Positions 1 through 7,645 of a DNA stretch of 46,890 nucleotides are shown in pieces (within the stretch, counting starts at the first letter, position 1; each line of letters begins with the position of its first letter). The translations under genes and the position numbers were made by a program. This DNA comes from Planctomycetaceae bacterium. Its GTDB lineage: Bacteria > Planctomycetota > Planctomycetia > Pirellulales > Thermoguttaceae. Location: assembly GCA_012719125.1 (NCBI GenBank), contig JAAYAY010000297.1, positions 1 to 46,890 on the forward strand. The letters run 5' to 3'. The notes under the pieces were generated by a model that saw only the letters and a program-made list of their open reading frames with translations, searched no databases and was not told the DNA's origin.

Positions 1-13
1 AACTTCACTGGCG

Positions 14-1069
14 GTGAACTCCTGTTTTCCATTGTTCCCATTGGGGACACTTTTTCTTACACTGGAAAGCATCGAGTTTCACCGCCTTTTGTCAAGATCA
101 CATCAATGGATTTGTGCAACTGACGGGACTATTCAACAAGGGCAACACGATCTTGATACGGGACTACAGGGCTACTGGGTTCCTCGCGTGGGCAGTAATC
201 GTCACGTTCGCCGTCCCGGTGCCGGACGACCACGACGATTGACGCCGGATCAGGCGAACCGGCTAAAGGAACTGCTTTCAGAGGGTGCGACTGCGCATGG
301 GTGGGCGAACGATCTTTGGACGCTAAGGCGAATTTGCCAGTTGGTCAAGAAGGAATTCGGCGTGAAGATATGCGATTCGTCGCTGCGGCGAGCGTTGAAG
401 GAACAACTCGGATGGACACTACAAAAGCCCGTACAACAGCTACGAGATTGCGACGACGAGGAAGTGGAACGATGGAAGAACGAGGAGTTCTCTCGTATCA
501 AGCACGAAGCATCTCGCAGGCACGCCCATCTCGTATTCATTGATGAATCTGGCTTTATGCTCGCCCCCACTCTTCGCCGCACGTATGCACCGCGTGGACG
601 CGCGCCGGTTCAGAAAGTCTCCGATCCACATGCCAAGATTTCCGTGATCGCTGCGATTGTCGTAAGCCCAAAGCATCGCACCGCAAGACTCGTTCACCAA
701 TTGTCAGAAGACAATGCCAGCTTCAATGGATGGAATATTTCGACTTTCCTTCGTCTTGTCTGCAATGAAGTCAAGAAGCCGATCACCGTAGTCTGGGATT
801 CAGTCCGCATACACTACGCCGAACCTGTGAAAGAGCTACTTTCGGGGCGTAGCAGGATTGTTCTGGAGCAATTTCCACCAAACGCGGCAGGGCTAAATCC
901 GGTGGATGGGATATGGTCATACATCAAGTATGGACGTTTGCCGAACTACGCGCCATTTGACTTGCGTGCGTTGCGAAAGACCATCAACGCCGAGATGCGG
1001 CGGCTGAAAAAGCGTCCCGATCTACTCTTCTCATTTATACATCGCACGGGGTTGAAACTGACTGATTGA
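14..1069 (+). CDS. IS630-family transposase, N-terminus doubtful
   Basis: DDE-type transposase of the IS630/Tc1-mariner group, which cuts and rejoins IS ends at TA targets. A linker (GAGRPRRLTPDQ, residues 69-80) leads into a winged-helix-like segment (about 100-135) and then the catalytic core. The core shows VFIDESGF (Asp177), WDSVRIH (Asp262) and LNPVDGIW (Asp298), so the triad is DD35D where many IS630 members have Glu last. The first 65 or so residues do not resemble the usual first helix-turn-helix. The open frame may therefore start in unrelated sequence, or the 5' end may be damaged. Weak inverted matches (AGTTTCACC at 75-83 and the complement of AGTTTCAACC at 1050-1059) could belong to the IS ends, but I cannot fix the element borders. 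The left edge is cut by the window, so completeness and activity are uncertain. Confidence 0.8.
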   Translation: MNSCFPLFPLGTLFLTLESIEFHRLLSRSHQWICATDGTIQQGQHDLDTGLQGYWVPRVGSNRHVRRPGAGRPRRLTPDQANRLKELLSEGATAHGWANDLWTLRRICQLVKKEFGVKICDSSLRRALKEQLGWTLQKPVQQLRDCDDEEVERWKNEEFSRIKHEASRRHAHLVFIDESGFMLAPTLRRTYAPRGRAPVQKVSDPHAKISVIAAIVVSPKHRTARLVHQLSEDNASFNGWNISTFLRLVCNEVKKPITVVWDSVRIHYAEPVKELLSGRSRIVLEQFPPNAAGLNPVDGIWSYIKYGRLPNYAPFDLRALRKTINAEMRRLKKRPDLLFSFIHRTGLKLTD

Positions 1070-1157
1070 CCGCCGAGACCGGGACACTCCGTGCAGTCCA
1101 GGGCATCCACGAAAGTATGCAGAAACGTGGGCGGCATAAATGGGCGGGGATGGGCCG

Positions 1158-1517
1158 TCAGGATTTGGGAAGCCGTGTGCTGACCAGCGACGACGCAACA
1201 ACGCCTCCTGCGATTGCCGAGAGTGTCACAGCAGCGATTGTAGTCAACGGGCAACGACTGCGCGGATAGTGCAGTCCCAGCGATCCCGGCTCCAGAAGCA
1301 GGGAGCAGCATACGCCGCCGACAAGGAAACTCCCAAGTGCGACGGCAAGAATCGGAATGATATCTTTCTTGGCGGCCAGCAAGGCGATTGCACCAGATCC
1401 CAGGCCGGTCCACACCCCGAAGAAGACTCCGACAGAGCCCAACGGGGTCCATAGACCCAGAGCCAATGCACAGACCGCGCAGGCGACAAATACCTTGTAC
1501 AGAGGGAATTGCAGCAC
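1158..1517 (-). CDS. Small membrane protein, paralog of the adjacent gene
   Basis: Unrecognised protein of 119 residues with about four hydrophobic segments: near residues 7-25, 28-45, 53-75 and a C-terminal one around 90-110. The start is GTG at 1517, one base after the TAG stop (1519-1521) of the preceding gene, which implies translational coupling. Its N-terminal half aligns by eye with the preceding protein: FPLYKVF against IPLYKLF, then ALALGLWTPL against ALAFGVFRPL, then GVFFGVWTG against GVYFGIVMG. The two therefore look like a tandem duplication. They lie downstream of a secreted glycosidase gene on the same strand. No catalytic motif is visible and no function is assigned. Confidence 0.7.
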   Translation of the reverse strand: MLQFPLYKVFVACAVCALALGLWTPLGSVGVFFGVWTGLGSGAIALLAAKKDIIPILAVALGSFLVGGVCCSLLLEPGSLGLHYPRSRCPLTTIAAVTLSAIAGGVVASSLVSTRLPKS

Positions 1518-1518
1518 G

Positions 1519-1902
1519 CTACTTCACCTTCCTGCTTCTCACCAGGATTGCGGCAACAAACCCTCCCGCAACGACTCCCAACACTCCTGCCGCCATCATG
1601 CAGTTCTCCGTCTCTCCGAAACCGTGGTCGTATCCATATTTCATCGTCATCAGTTCCGGTCCCAGCAGGAAACAGCCCAGAGTGCCGCCGAGAAGGCCGC
1701 CAACGGTGACGGCCACGATCTGACGCTGTTCTTCCGGTCGGCTGAGGAGTATGACGGCACTCCAGGCCGATCCCATGACGATTCCGAAGTAGACTCCCGC
1801 CGCCTCCAGTGGACGGAAGACACCGAAGGCAAGTGCGTAAGCCGCCAAGACAAGGAACAACTTGTAGAGCGGAATCTGCACGGGGAACCTCTCCCGCGGC
1901 AT
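1519..1902 (-). CDS. Small membrane protein, first of a tandem pair
   Basis: Unrecognised protein of 127 residues with roughly four hydrophobic segments, glycine-rich in the second half (VTVGGLLGGTLGCFLLG, AAGVLGVVAGGFVAAIL). The start was placed at the ATG at 1902, giving MPRERFPVQIPLYK. An upstream in-frame ATG at 1962 would add 20 basic residues and overlap the end of the glycosidase gene, so it is less likely. The gene begins 7 bases beyond the glycosidase stop and ends one base before its own paralog, so the three genes probably form one transcript. The family is unknown. The shape suggests a small inner-membrane protein, possibly a subunit that pairs with its neighbour. Confidence 0.7.
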   Translation of the reverse strand: MPRERFPVQIPLYKLFLVLAAYALAFGVFRPLEAAGVYFGIVMGSAWSAVILLSRPEEQRQIVAVTVGGLLGGTLGCFLLGPELMTMKYGYDHGFGETENCMMAAGVLGVVAGGFVAAILVRSRKVK

Positions 1903-1909
1903 GTTGACT

Positions 1910-3319
1910 TCACTTAATGATTGCCGCGGCGAAATTCTTCTTGCCCGGCGGTGAAACGCCAACCTTGCTGCCGCCCTCGACCTTTGCCTCGGGGCCCCAC
2001 TGGCCGGTGTCGATGTTGATCCAACGGAGCTTGAACGGTCCTTTGGCTTTCGTCAGATCGAGGGTGACCTCTCCGCCTGACGGGAAGTAGAGGGCGTAGG
2101 CCTTGCCCGGGGCAGCGGCCAGGTAGGCTTCGTTGGCCTCGCGGTCGCCGAGTAGTTCGTCGGCCGGCTCGACGGACCAAAGGGGGATGAGCGATTCGAG
2201 TTTGCGGGCGGCCTTGATCGAGGCGACGGCTTTGTCGTTCAGTCCCAATCCCGAATCGGGGCGGTGGAATCGCATCGAGGCGGCGCCGGCGAGCAGGTGA
2301 CGCCAGAACCGCTCGATTCCGTCCTGGTCGGTATGGCCGAACTTGTTGCCATCGGCGCCGTAGGTCTTGGTGGTGTTCATCGGCCGCGGTTTCCTGGACA
2401 GGTAGTCGCGGACGAAGAGGAAGTTGTCCCAGTGGATTTGTCCCTTGTTCTGGTTGTTCTGCGAGACGTCGACGAAGTCGTACAACTCGGGATGATCGAA
2501 CGTCCGCCGGTGCTCCTCGGATTTCAGATCCCAGGCGTCCCACATTTCGGTGACCATGACGGTCTTGCCGACCTCGGCGGCGTGAACCTTGATGAACTCG
2601 GCCCAGTACTGTCCCCATGCCGGCTCGGCCTTCGTTTCGTTGTCCATACAGTAGAGGACGTGGTCGTACTTCAAGCTGTGCTCGAGCAGCTTGCCGACGA
2701 ACGCTTCCTGATACTTGAGCACGACGCGGTTGTTTCGCTGTTTCGGCGTGGTGAAGAAGAAGGGCTGCTTGTTGGCGCCGGGGTGTTCCGGATAGCGTTT
2801 GGCGAAGCCCGATTCCTCGTAGGTGTAGTTCACGTTGTTCTTCGGATTGTAGGGGTGGATCTGCCAGCGTTCGTTTCCCCCGTTATCGGCATAATCGAAG
2901 CGGTCCCAGACTTCGATCTGCACGAAGATTTTCCGGCGGCTCGTCTCGCGGAGCATCCGTTCGAAGCGGTTCCAGTAGTCGTCGTTCCACTGGTCGAGGT
3001 CGTACTTACCGCCATTGACTTGCCTGAAGGGGTAGATCTCAAAGCCTTTGTCCTTGCGATCGCTCATGGTGTTGCGGATGACGTTACCACCGGCGGCGGC
3101 CAGGCGGTCGAGTTGCTTGACCAGGTCGTCTTCGGGCCATTGGAACAGGTTGTCGTCGTCGCTTCCGCCCAGCAGCAACACGGGCCGGCCGTGATACTCC
3201 CAGTACCAGGCGTTTTCGGTCCAGGGTCGAAGGGGAGCCTTCTCGGCGGCTTCCAGGCGGGCTATCAGGCCCAACAAGAGGGCAGAAACCGCGAAAATCG
3301 GCAGGCGAGCGGAGGTCAT
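1910..3319 (-). CDS. Secreted DUF4038-like glycosidase
   Basis: Probable glycoside hydrolase with a TIM-barrel (DUF4038/GH140-like) and a C-terminal beta domain of the type annotated as putative collagen-binding. The signal peptide is clear (residues 1-19, [20 protein letters not shown], ending near LEAAEK). Barrel features include [18 protein letters not shown] (strand 1), [13 protein letters not shown], a Trp-rich central region, [13 protein letters not shown] with a candidate catalytic Glu, and VTEMWDAWD with a second acidic pair. The end (about 385-469) is a beta-sandwich with [16 protein letters not shown] and [10 protein letters not shown]. The start at 3319 is preceded by GGGAGA at a suitable distance. 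An upstream in-frame ATG at 3337 would place six residues before the signal peptide. The substrate is unknown. It is the first gene of a three-gene minus-strand unit with two small membrane proteins. Confidence 0.75.
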   Translation of the reverse strand: MTSARLPIFAVSALLLGLIARLEAAEKAPLRPWTENAWYWEYHGRPVLLLGGSDDDNLFQWPEDDLVKQLDRLAAAGGNVIRNTMSDRKDKGFEIYPFRQVNGGKYDLDQWNDDYWNRFERMLRETSRRKIFVQIEVWDRFDYADNGGNERWQIHPYNPKNNVNYTYEESGFAKRYPEHPGANKQPFFFTTPKQRNNRVVLKYQEAFVGKLLEHSLKYDHVLYCMDNETKAEPAWGQYWAEFIKVHAAEVGKTVMVTEMWDAWDLKSEEHRRTFDHPELYDFVDVSQNNQNKGQIHWDNFLFVRDYLSRKPRPMNTTKTYGADGNKFGHTDQDGIERFWRHLLAGAASMRFHRPDSGLGLNDKAVASIKAARKLESLIPLWSVEPADELLGDREANEAYLAAAPGKAYALYFPSGGEVTLDLTKAKGPFKLRWINIDTGQWGPEAKVEGGSKVGVSPPGKKNFAAAIIK

Positions 3320-3428
3320 AGTTGATTCTCCCGGCAACGGTACGTAGCATCATGATTCGAGCGCCGGCATTATTGCAGCAGAACCCTGGGATAGCAATCC
3401 AGGCAACAGCACGACAAGGAGACTCGCG

Positions 3429-4655
3429 GTGCCTGACACGACGGACAATGTGGTCCCCCCCGCTCTTCCCGCTCCGCGTTTTCGGTCGATAGACGCCTAC
3501 CGGGGCCTGGTGATGTTTGCGATCGCCTCGCACGGCCTGGGGATTCACGCGGCGGCGCAAAAGTTCCCGGACTCGGCCGTCTGGACGGCGTTGGCTCTCC
3601 AGACGGAGCATGTTGCGTGGGTCGGCTGCGTTGCCTGGGACATGATCCAGCCGTCATTCATGTTTCTGGTCGGCGTGGCGATGGCCTTTTCCTATGCGAA
3701 ACGACAGGCCCGGGGCGATTCCTATGGTTCCATGTTTCGGCACGCAGTCGTCCGGTCGATCGTTCTGGTCGCCCTTGGGGTCTTGCTTACCTCGAACTCG
3801 TCGGACCACACCGTTTTCGAATTTGCGAACGTTCTGGCCCAGATTGGATTGGGCTACACGTTCCTGTTTCTGCTGTGGGGCCGCCGCCCGCTGGTGCAGT
3901 TCGGCGCGGCGGTCGTGATCCTTGTCCTGTACTGGGGCTGGTTTGCCCTGTATCCGCTGCCGCCGCAGGGCTTCGATTATTCGAGCGTGGGTCTTCCCGA
4001 AGACTGGGCGCACCTCAGCGGCTTTGCCGCCCACTGGGACAAGAACACCAACGCGGCCGCCGCCGCTGACGTGTGGCTCCTCAATCTCTTCCCGCGTCCG
4101 GAACCGTTCGTTTTCCACAAGGGCGGATACCAGACCCTGAACTTCATCCCCTCGCTGGTTACCATGCTGTTCGGACTGATGGTGGGCGAGCTGTTTCGCA
4201 GCAAGCGTCACGGGATGGTCAAGTTCGCTGTGCTCGTTGTGTCGGGCCTGGCGGGAGTGCTGATCGGCTGGGCACTTGACCGATACGGGATCTGCCCCGT
4301 CGTCAAGCGGATCTGGACGCCGAGTTGGGCGGTCTACTGCGCCGGCTGGGCCTGCCTCGTGTTGGCCCTGTTCTACGCGGCGATCGACCTGTGGAATCGC
4401 TCTTTCCTATCGCGTGCTGCGAGCTGGTGCGCGTTTCCGCTCGTGGTCTTCGGCGCGAATTCGATCCTCGTCTACATGATGTTTCAACTGGTGTGGGGCT
4501 GGACTCGCAACACGCTGCAGATTCACCTGGGGGCTGACTACGCCCAGGCTTTCGGGGAGGCGTACGCTCCAATCGTCGAGGCGAGTTGTGTTGTGCTGGT
4601 GTTCTGGTTGTTCTGTTTCTGGCTGTATCGTCAGAAGATATTCCTGCGCATCTGA
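3429..4655 (+). CDS. DUF5009/HGSNAT-like membrane acyltransferase
   Basis: Polytopic membrane protein of 408 residues with about ten hydrophobic segments. The opening RFRSIDAYRGLVMFAI (about residues 17-32) is the hallmark start of the DUF5009 / heparan-alpha-glucosaminide N-acetyltransferase-like family (COG4299 type). Members with known activity transfer acetyl groups across a membrane to a sugar amine. Further family-like parts are WDMIQPSFMFLVGVAMAFSYAKR and the late FPLVVFGANSILVYMMFQL. It starts with GTG at 3429. It is divergent from the secreted glycosidase and directly precedes a probable gene fragment. The acceptor is unknown, and a role in modifying an envelope or imported glycan is inference. 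Confidence 0.75.
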   Translation: MPDTTDNVVPPALPAPRFRSIDAYRGLVMFAIASHGLGIHAAAQKFPDSAVWTALALQTEHVAWVGCVAWDMIQPSFMFLVGVAMAFSYAKRQARGDSYGSMFRHAVVRSIVLVALGVLLTSNSSDHTVFEFANVLAQIGLGYTFLFLLWGRRPLVQFGAAVVILVLYWGWFALYPLPPQGFDYSSVGLPEDWAHLSGFAAHWDKNTNAAAAADVWLLNLFPRPEPFVFHKGGYQTLNFIPSLVTMLFGLMVGELFRSKRHGMVKFAVLVVSGLAGVLIGWALDRYGICPVVKRIWTPSWAVYCAGWACLVLALFYAAIDLWNRSFLSRAASWCAFPLVVFGANSILVYMMFQLVWGWTRNTLQIHLGADYAQAFGEAYAPIVEASCVVLVFWLFCFWLYRQKIFLRI

Positions 4656-4662
4656 CCTCCAA

Positions 4663-5223
4663 ATGGTCGACGGCAAACCGGTCGACAAGCCGGAATCGGA
4701 TATCACCTGCGAAGAGGTCCAGCTCTTGAAGAAATCGAGAATTCGGGACTTCGTCCTGAACACCGAGATCCGCGTTCACGGGAATCGCATTTACGAGGAG
4801 GTGCGGCTCACGGCCGAAAAGGCAACGCCGGTCGCTCGCTTCTACCACTTCATGCATCCCTGGACTGCGACCGCCACGGAGTACGCGGCCGAACTGCTTG
4901 ACGGCACCCGCGTCGAAGGCGTATTCGACGGTGACGGGGCCCAGGAGATCGACAAGGCCACCCGCTGGTCGGCCATCTACGACCGGCCGTCCGGGAAGGG
5001 GGCGGTCACCTGTGTGCTTTCGTGGCCCGAGGGAGGCGACTGGCGAACCCGCTACTGGGACGTCGCCGGTCGCTACCGAAAGCACTACTTCGTCACCTTC
5101 GAAGGGCAGACCGTTCCCGCCGGGCGGGAGTTTTGCTACCGGATTGTGACGGTGCCGTTTGAGGCCGGCGCGGATAACTGGAAGACGGAAGCGACACGAG
5201 TGGCGAAATCTGAAATGCGGTAA
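4663..5223 (+). CDS. Hypothetical protein, likely 5'-truncated gene
   Basis: The open frame gives 186 residues from ATG 4663, only 7 bases after the acyltransferase stop. I do not recognise a named family. The sequence is a beta-rich soluble domain (TEIRVHGNRIYEEVRLTA, VARFYHFMHPWTATATEYAA, KATRWSAIYD, WDVAGRYRKHYFVTFEGQTV, FCYRIVTVPFEAG) and reads like the C-terminal part of a larger secreted protein. There is no signal peptide, the first residues (MVDGKPVDKPESD) look like the middle of a domain, and no good ribosome-binding site precedes the ATG. The simplest reading is a remnant whose 5' part was lost when it was joined to the acyltransferase gene. Translation by reinitiation is possible. 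Confidence 0.5.
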   Translation: MVDGKPVDKPESDITCEEVQLLKKSRIRDFVLNTEIRVHGNRIYEEVRLTAEKATPVARFYHFMHPWTATATEYAAELLDGTRVEGVFDGDGAQEIDKATRWSAIYDRPSGKGAVTCVLSWPEGGDWRTRYWDVAGRYRKHYFVTFEGQTVPAGREFCYRIVTVPFEAGADNWKTEATRVAKSEMR

Positions 5224-5234
5224 CTCGTTACCGC
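5217..5234. terminator. Perfect hairpin between convergent genes
   Basis: GCGGTAAC and GTTACCGC flank a two-base TC centre and are followed by TTTC on the plus strand. The stem overlaps the TAA stop of the preceding gene and lies before the end of the convergent UroD-family gene at 5259. It is probably a terminator that can work in both directions. The T tract is short, so a protein-binding palindrome is the alternative. Confidence 0.45.
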
Positions 5235-5258
5235 TTTCACGTAACGCAGACGCTGCAA

Positions 5259-6383
5259 TCAGTCGTATCTACCGTGCTTCTCAACCAGGTCCCCCATGAT
5301 CTTGATCCGATCTTCGTCGGCCCCTGGTGGGACCTGATCGCCCGCGTTGGCGATCAGCCGCGGGCTGTGCCTTCGCAGGTCCAGCCACTCGATTACCTTT
5401 TGCCGGAAGACCTCCAAGGGGACGCTCGGCAGCCAGAGGTCGGGCGACACGCCGCCGGAGAGGATGAAATCGGGGCCCGATTCCTCGCGGCATCGCGACG
5501 GTGTGAGATCGCCGAACGGCGTGGGTGTGACGGCGTCGGCGCAATCGGCGCCCGAGTCGCCAATCATGCGCAGGGCCCCGCGCAGCCGGCCGTCGATATG
5601 CACGGCCACGAACTTGCCGGCATCGTGGAGCCGGCGGATCGCCTGTTCATAGTAGGCCGCCGACCATTTTCGGAAGAATGCGGGGGGCTGGATGTCGCTG
5701 GAGAAATTGTCGCCCATGATGACGATCTCGGCCGGCGACTGCGCCAGGAGTTCGATGAGCTGCAGGTTGTTCGCATTGACTGCATCGACGACCTCGCGGA
5801 GCGTTTGAGGATAGTCGACCAGTGCGTAGGCCACGCCCTCAACGCCCATCCAGTAATGCAGCAGGTGCCCCATGGCGCTGTAGCCGACGGGCAAGTAGAC
5901 GACGCCGTTCCCTCCGACCGCGTCCACCCAGGCCTGGTAGTTGTCCCACTTCGGGGAGAATGAGCGTCGGCTCATGGCCTCGCCGAACACCCGCAGGTCC
6001 TGTTCGTTGCGGATGCCCCAGCGGGTGATGCCCCAGGCGTACGTCTGTTCTTCCCATCGACGGCGACGTTCGATCTCGCCGGTTGGCGTGCGGATGCGCC
6101 AGATGATTTCCGGCACACCACCCATTTCCTGTTTACTCACCTCCACCTGAACGTCCGGCGGAAACGCGACCGAGAAGAAGGAGCCGAGATTCGGAAGGTA
6201 GAAGCCGACGCCCGCTTGGCGATGGAAGTTGATCAGATCGGTTTCCGGCTGCTCATAGGCCTGGCTCAGGTCCCAGGGGAGGCGGTGCTTATGATAGAAC
6301 CAATGGGAGAGATCCAGCATGTAGGGGACTACGTCAGGCGTGTCGCCGCGGTAGACGGCCAGGATGCGATCACGGGGAGTCAT
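5259..6383 (-). CDS. UroD-family protein (URO-D superfamily)
   Basis: Protein of 374 residues related to uroporphyrinogen decarboxylase and the MtaA/CmuA methyltransferases (URO-D fold). It opens with MTPRDRILAVYRGDTPDVVP, the usual start of this family (RxRxxAxxxGxxPDxxP). Later parts fit a TIM barrel: LPVGYSAMGHLLHYWMG, EIVIMGDNFSSDIQPPAFF, GKFVAVHIDGRLRGAL and PDFILSGGVSPDLW. The Zn-binding His-x-Cys motif of MtaA-type enzymes is not visible, since the matching place reads HIDG. True haem synthesis is unlikely given the context of secreted glycosidases. Planctomycetes have many such genes beside sugar-degradation genes. It is the last gene of a long minus-strand run, 36 bases after the alpha/beta hydrolase, and ends at a shared hairpin. 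Substrate unknown. Confidence 0.75.
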   Translation of the reverse strand: MTPRDRILAVYRGDTPDVVPYMLDLSHWFYHKHRLPWDLSQAYEQPETDLINFHRQAGVGFYLPNLGSFFSVAFPPDVQVEVSKQEMGGVPEIIWRIRTPTGEIERRRRWEEQTYAWGITRWGIRNEQDLRVFGEAMSRRSFSPKWDNYQAWVDAVGGNGVVYLPVGYSAMGHLLHYWMGVEGVAYALVDYPQTLREVVDAVNANNLQLIELLAQSPAEIVIMGDNFSSDIQPPAFFRKWSAAYYEQAIRRLHDAGKFVAVHIDGRLRGALRMIGDSGADCADAVTPTPFGDLTPSRCREESGPDFILSGGVSPDLWLPSVPLEVFRQKVIEWLDLRRHSPRLIANAGDQVPPGADEDRIKIMGDLVEKHGRYD

Positions 6384-6419
6384 GGTTGAGGTCGCCGTGG
6401 AGGGAACGTATCTGGGTAC

Positions 6420-7592
6420 TCATCGCTTCTTCAGGAAGTGCTCGAAGAACGCGTAAAGCTGCGCATTCGATTCCTTGTTAGGTGAGTGCTCCGGGCGGTT
6501 TGTCATGGCGACACGGTCCGAGTAGCCGAGCAGGCGGTTGACGGCAATCGTGTGGTTCAGGGGCACCCAACGCTTGGGCTGATCTTCGGAGCCCCCCGAC
6601 ACGAGAAACGGACGGGGAGCCATCAGGGCGTGCAATTCGTGGAGATCCCGCCCCTCGGCGACCAACCGCAGGTGCAGCCCGTGGGCGGGATTCTCCTCGG
6701 TAATCACGCCGCGCTGACGCCAAGGCCGCGGGTGGTACCCGAGATACCACGGTTCCCAGTAATTCACGCTCGGCCGATCGTCGAACACGATGCCCGGATC
6801 GGACCACACGGCACAGGCATACTTGTCGAACAGGCACGAGGCGAACATGGCCCACTTGCCGCCGAAGGAGTGGCCCACGATGCCGATTCGCTTTGAGTCG
6901 ACCTCGGGGCATTGCGCCAGCACATGCCAGGCGTTGGCGGCCGCGTAGCCCAGCATCGAGAGCGGCTGCACTTCGGCGTGGTCGATGTCGGGGTAGTAAA
7001 GAGCGTAGGTCTTCGCGGCAGTCGCCTCGGTTGTGCCGATCGACAGGGTCACGAACCCGCGTTTGGTTAGTTGATAGGCAAAGTCCCTTTCCTCCTTTCC
7101 CAGGCCGATCGCCGTTTCCGGCTCGTAGTAGACGGTCACCACGGCCGGGCGCGGAGAGTTGCCCTCGGGGATCAGCAGGTAGCCGGTCGTCAATTCGTTG
7201 GGAGTCCAGTGAAAGCGGATCTTGCGCTGCTCGAAGTTCTCGCGCCGTTCTGTTGACAGAACCTCGATCTTCGGTTCGGTAATCAGCGGCGGCCACTTGC
7301 CCATCAGATCGTTCCATTGCTGGAGGATCTCGGCGCGCCGTTTCTTCCAGTCGGCGGCCGTCTTGACGGGGGTACCGTCGGCCAGCAGGAGCGGTGACCG
7401 GTAGTCGCCAAGCTGGCCTTCAAACTCGGCCGGCGGCGAGAAGAACGGGGCGATCGTTTCCCAAGGATCAGCCTGACCGGACACCTCCTGGGCTTGACCG
7501 GGTCCGGAACTCAGTAGAGCGAAGAATGCGACCGCCGTTGCAGGAATGCAGAAACGCCGAGGTCTGCGGCTCGTGGTTTTTCGAGTGATCAT
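6420..7592 (-). CDS. Secreted alpha/beta hydrolase (acetyl-esterase type)
   Basis: Exported serine hydrolase of 390 residues. A basic N-terminus (MITRKTTSRRPRRFC) and a hydrophobic core (VAFFALLSSGPGQA) form a signal peptide, with cleavage likely near GQAQE. The nucleophile elbow is GIVGHSFGGKWAMF (Ser of GHSFGG). The acid is probably in LVSGGSEDQPKRW and the catalytic His in NRPEHSP. The layout resembles acetyl-xylan-esterase / dienelactone-hydrolase-like planctomycete proteins, including a cap-less N-terminal region (EILQQWNDLMGKWPP). The start at 7592 has GGAGAG upstream. An open extension to 7679 overlaps the preceding gene and is rejected. It lies 53 bases after the DUF6259 gene. Removal of acyl groups from a glycan is a reasonable inference. 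Confidence 0.75.
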   Translation of the reverse strand: MITRKTTSRRPRRFCIPATAVAFFALLSSGPGQAQEVSGQADPWETIAPFFSPPAEFEGQLGDYRSPLLLADGTPVKTAADWKKRRAEILQQWNDLMGKWPPLITEPKIEVLSTERRENFEQRKIRFHWTPNELTTGYLLIPEGNSPRPAVVTVYYEPETAIGLGKEERDFAYQLTKRGFVTLSIGTTEATAAKTYALYYPDIDHAEVQPLSMLGYAAANAWHVLAQCPEVDSKRIGIVGHSFGGKWAMFASCLFDKYACAVWSDPGIVFDDRPSVNYWEPWYLGYHPRPWRQRGVITEENPAHGLHLRLVAEGRDLHELHALMAPRPFLVSGGSEDQPKRWVPLNHTIAVNRLLGYSDRVAMTNRPEHSPNKESNAQLYAFFEHFLKKR

Positions 7593-7645
7593 CGAAACGG
7601 CTCTCCGGGCTTCGCTGGAAGAAGTGAATTGCGAAAGAACGGCGA

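Noticed and set aside
1066-1269. Short plus-strand frames after the transposase
   Set aside because: They overlap the minus-strand membrane gene and have no ribosome-binding site or motif.
2264-3325. Plus-strand open frame opposite the DUF4038-like gene
   Set aside because: It is rich in Val/Glu with no recognisable fold, and the opposite strand has a clear signal peptide and barrel.
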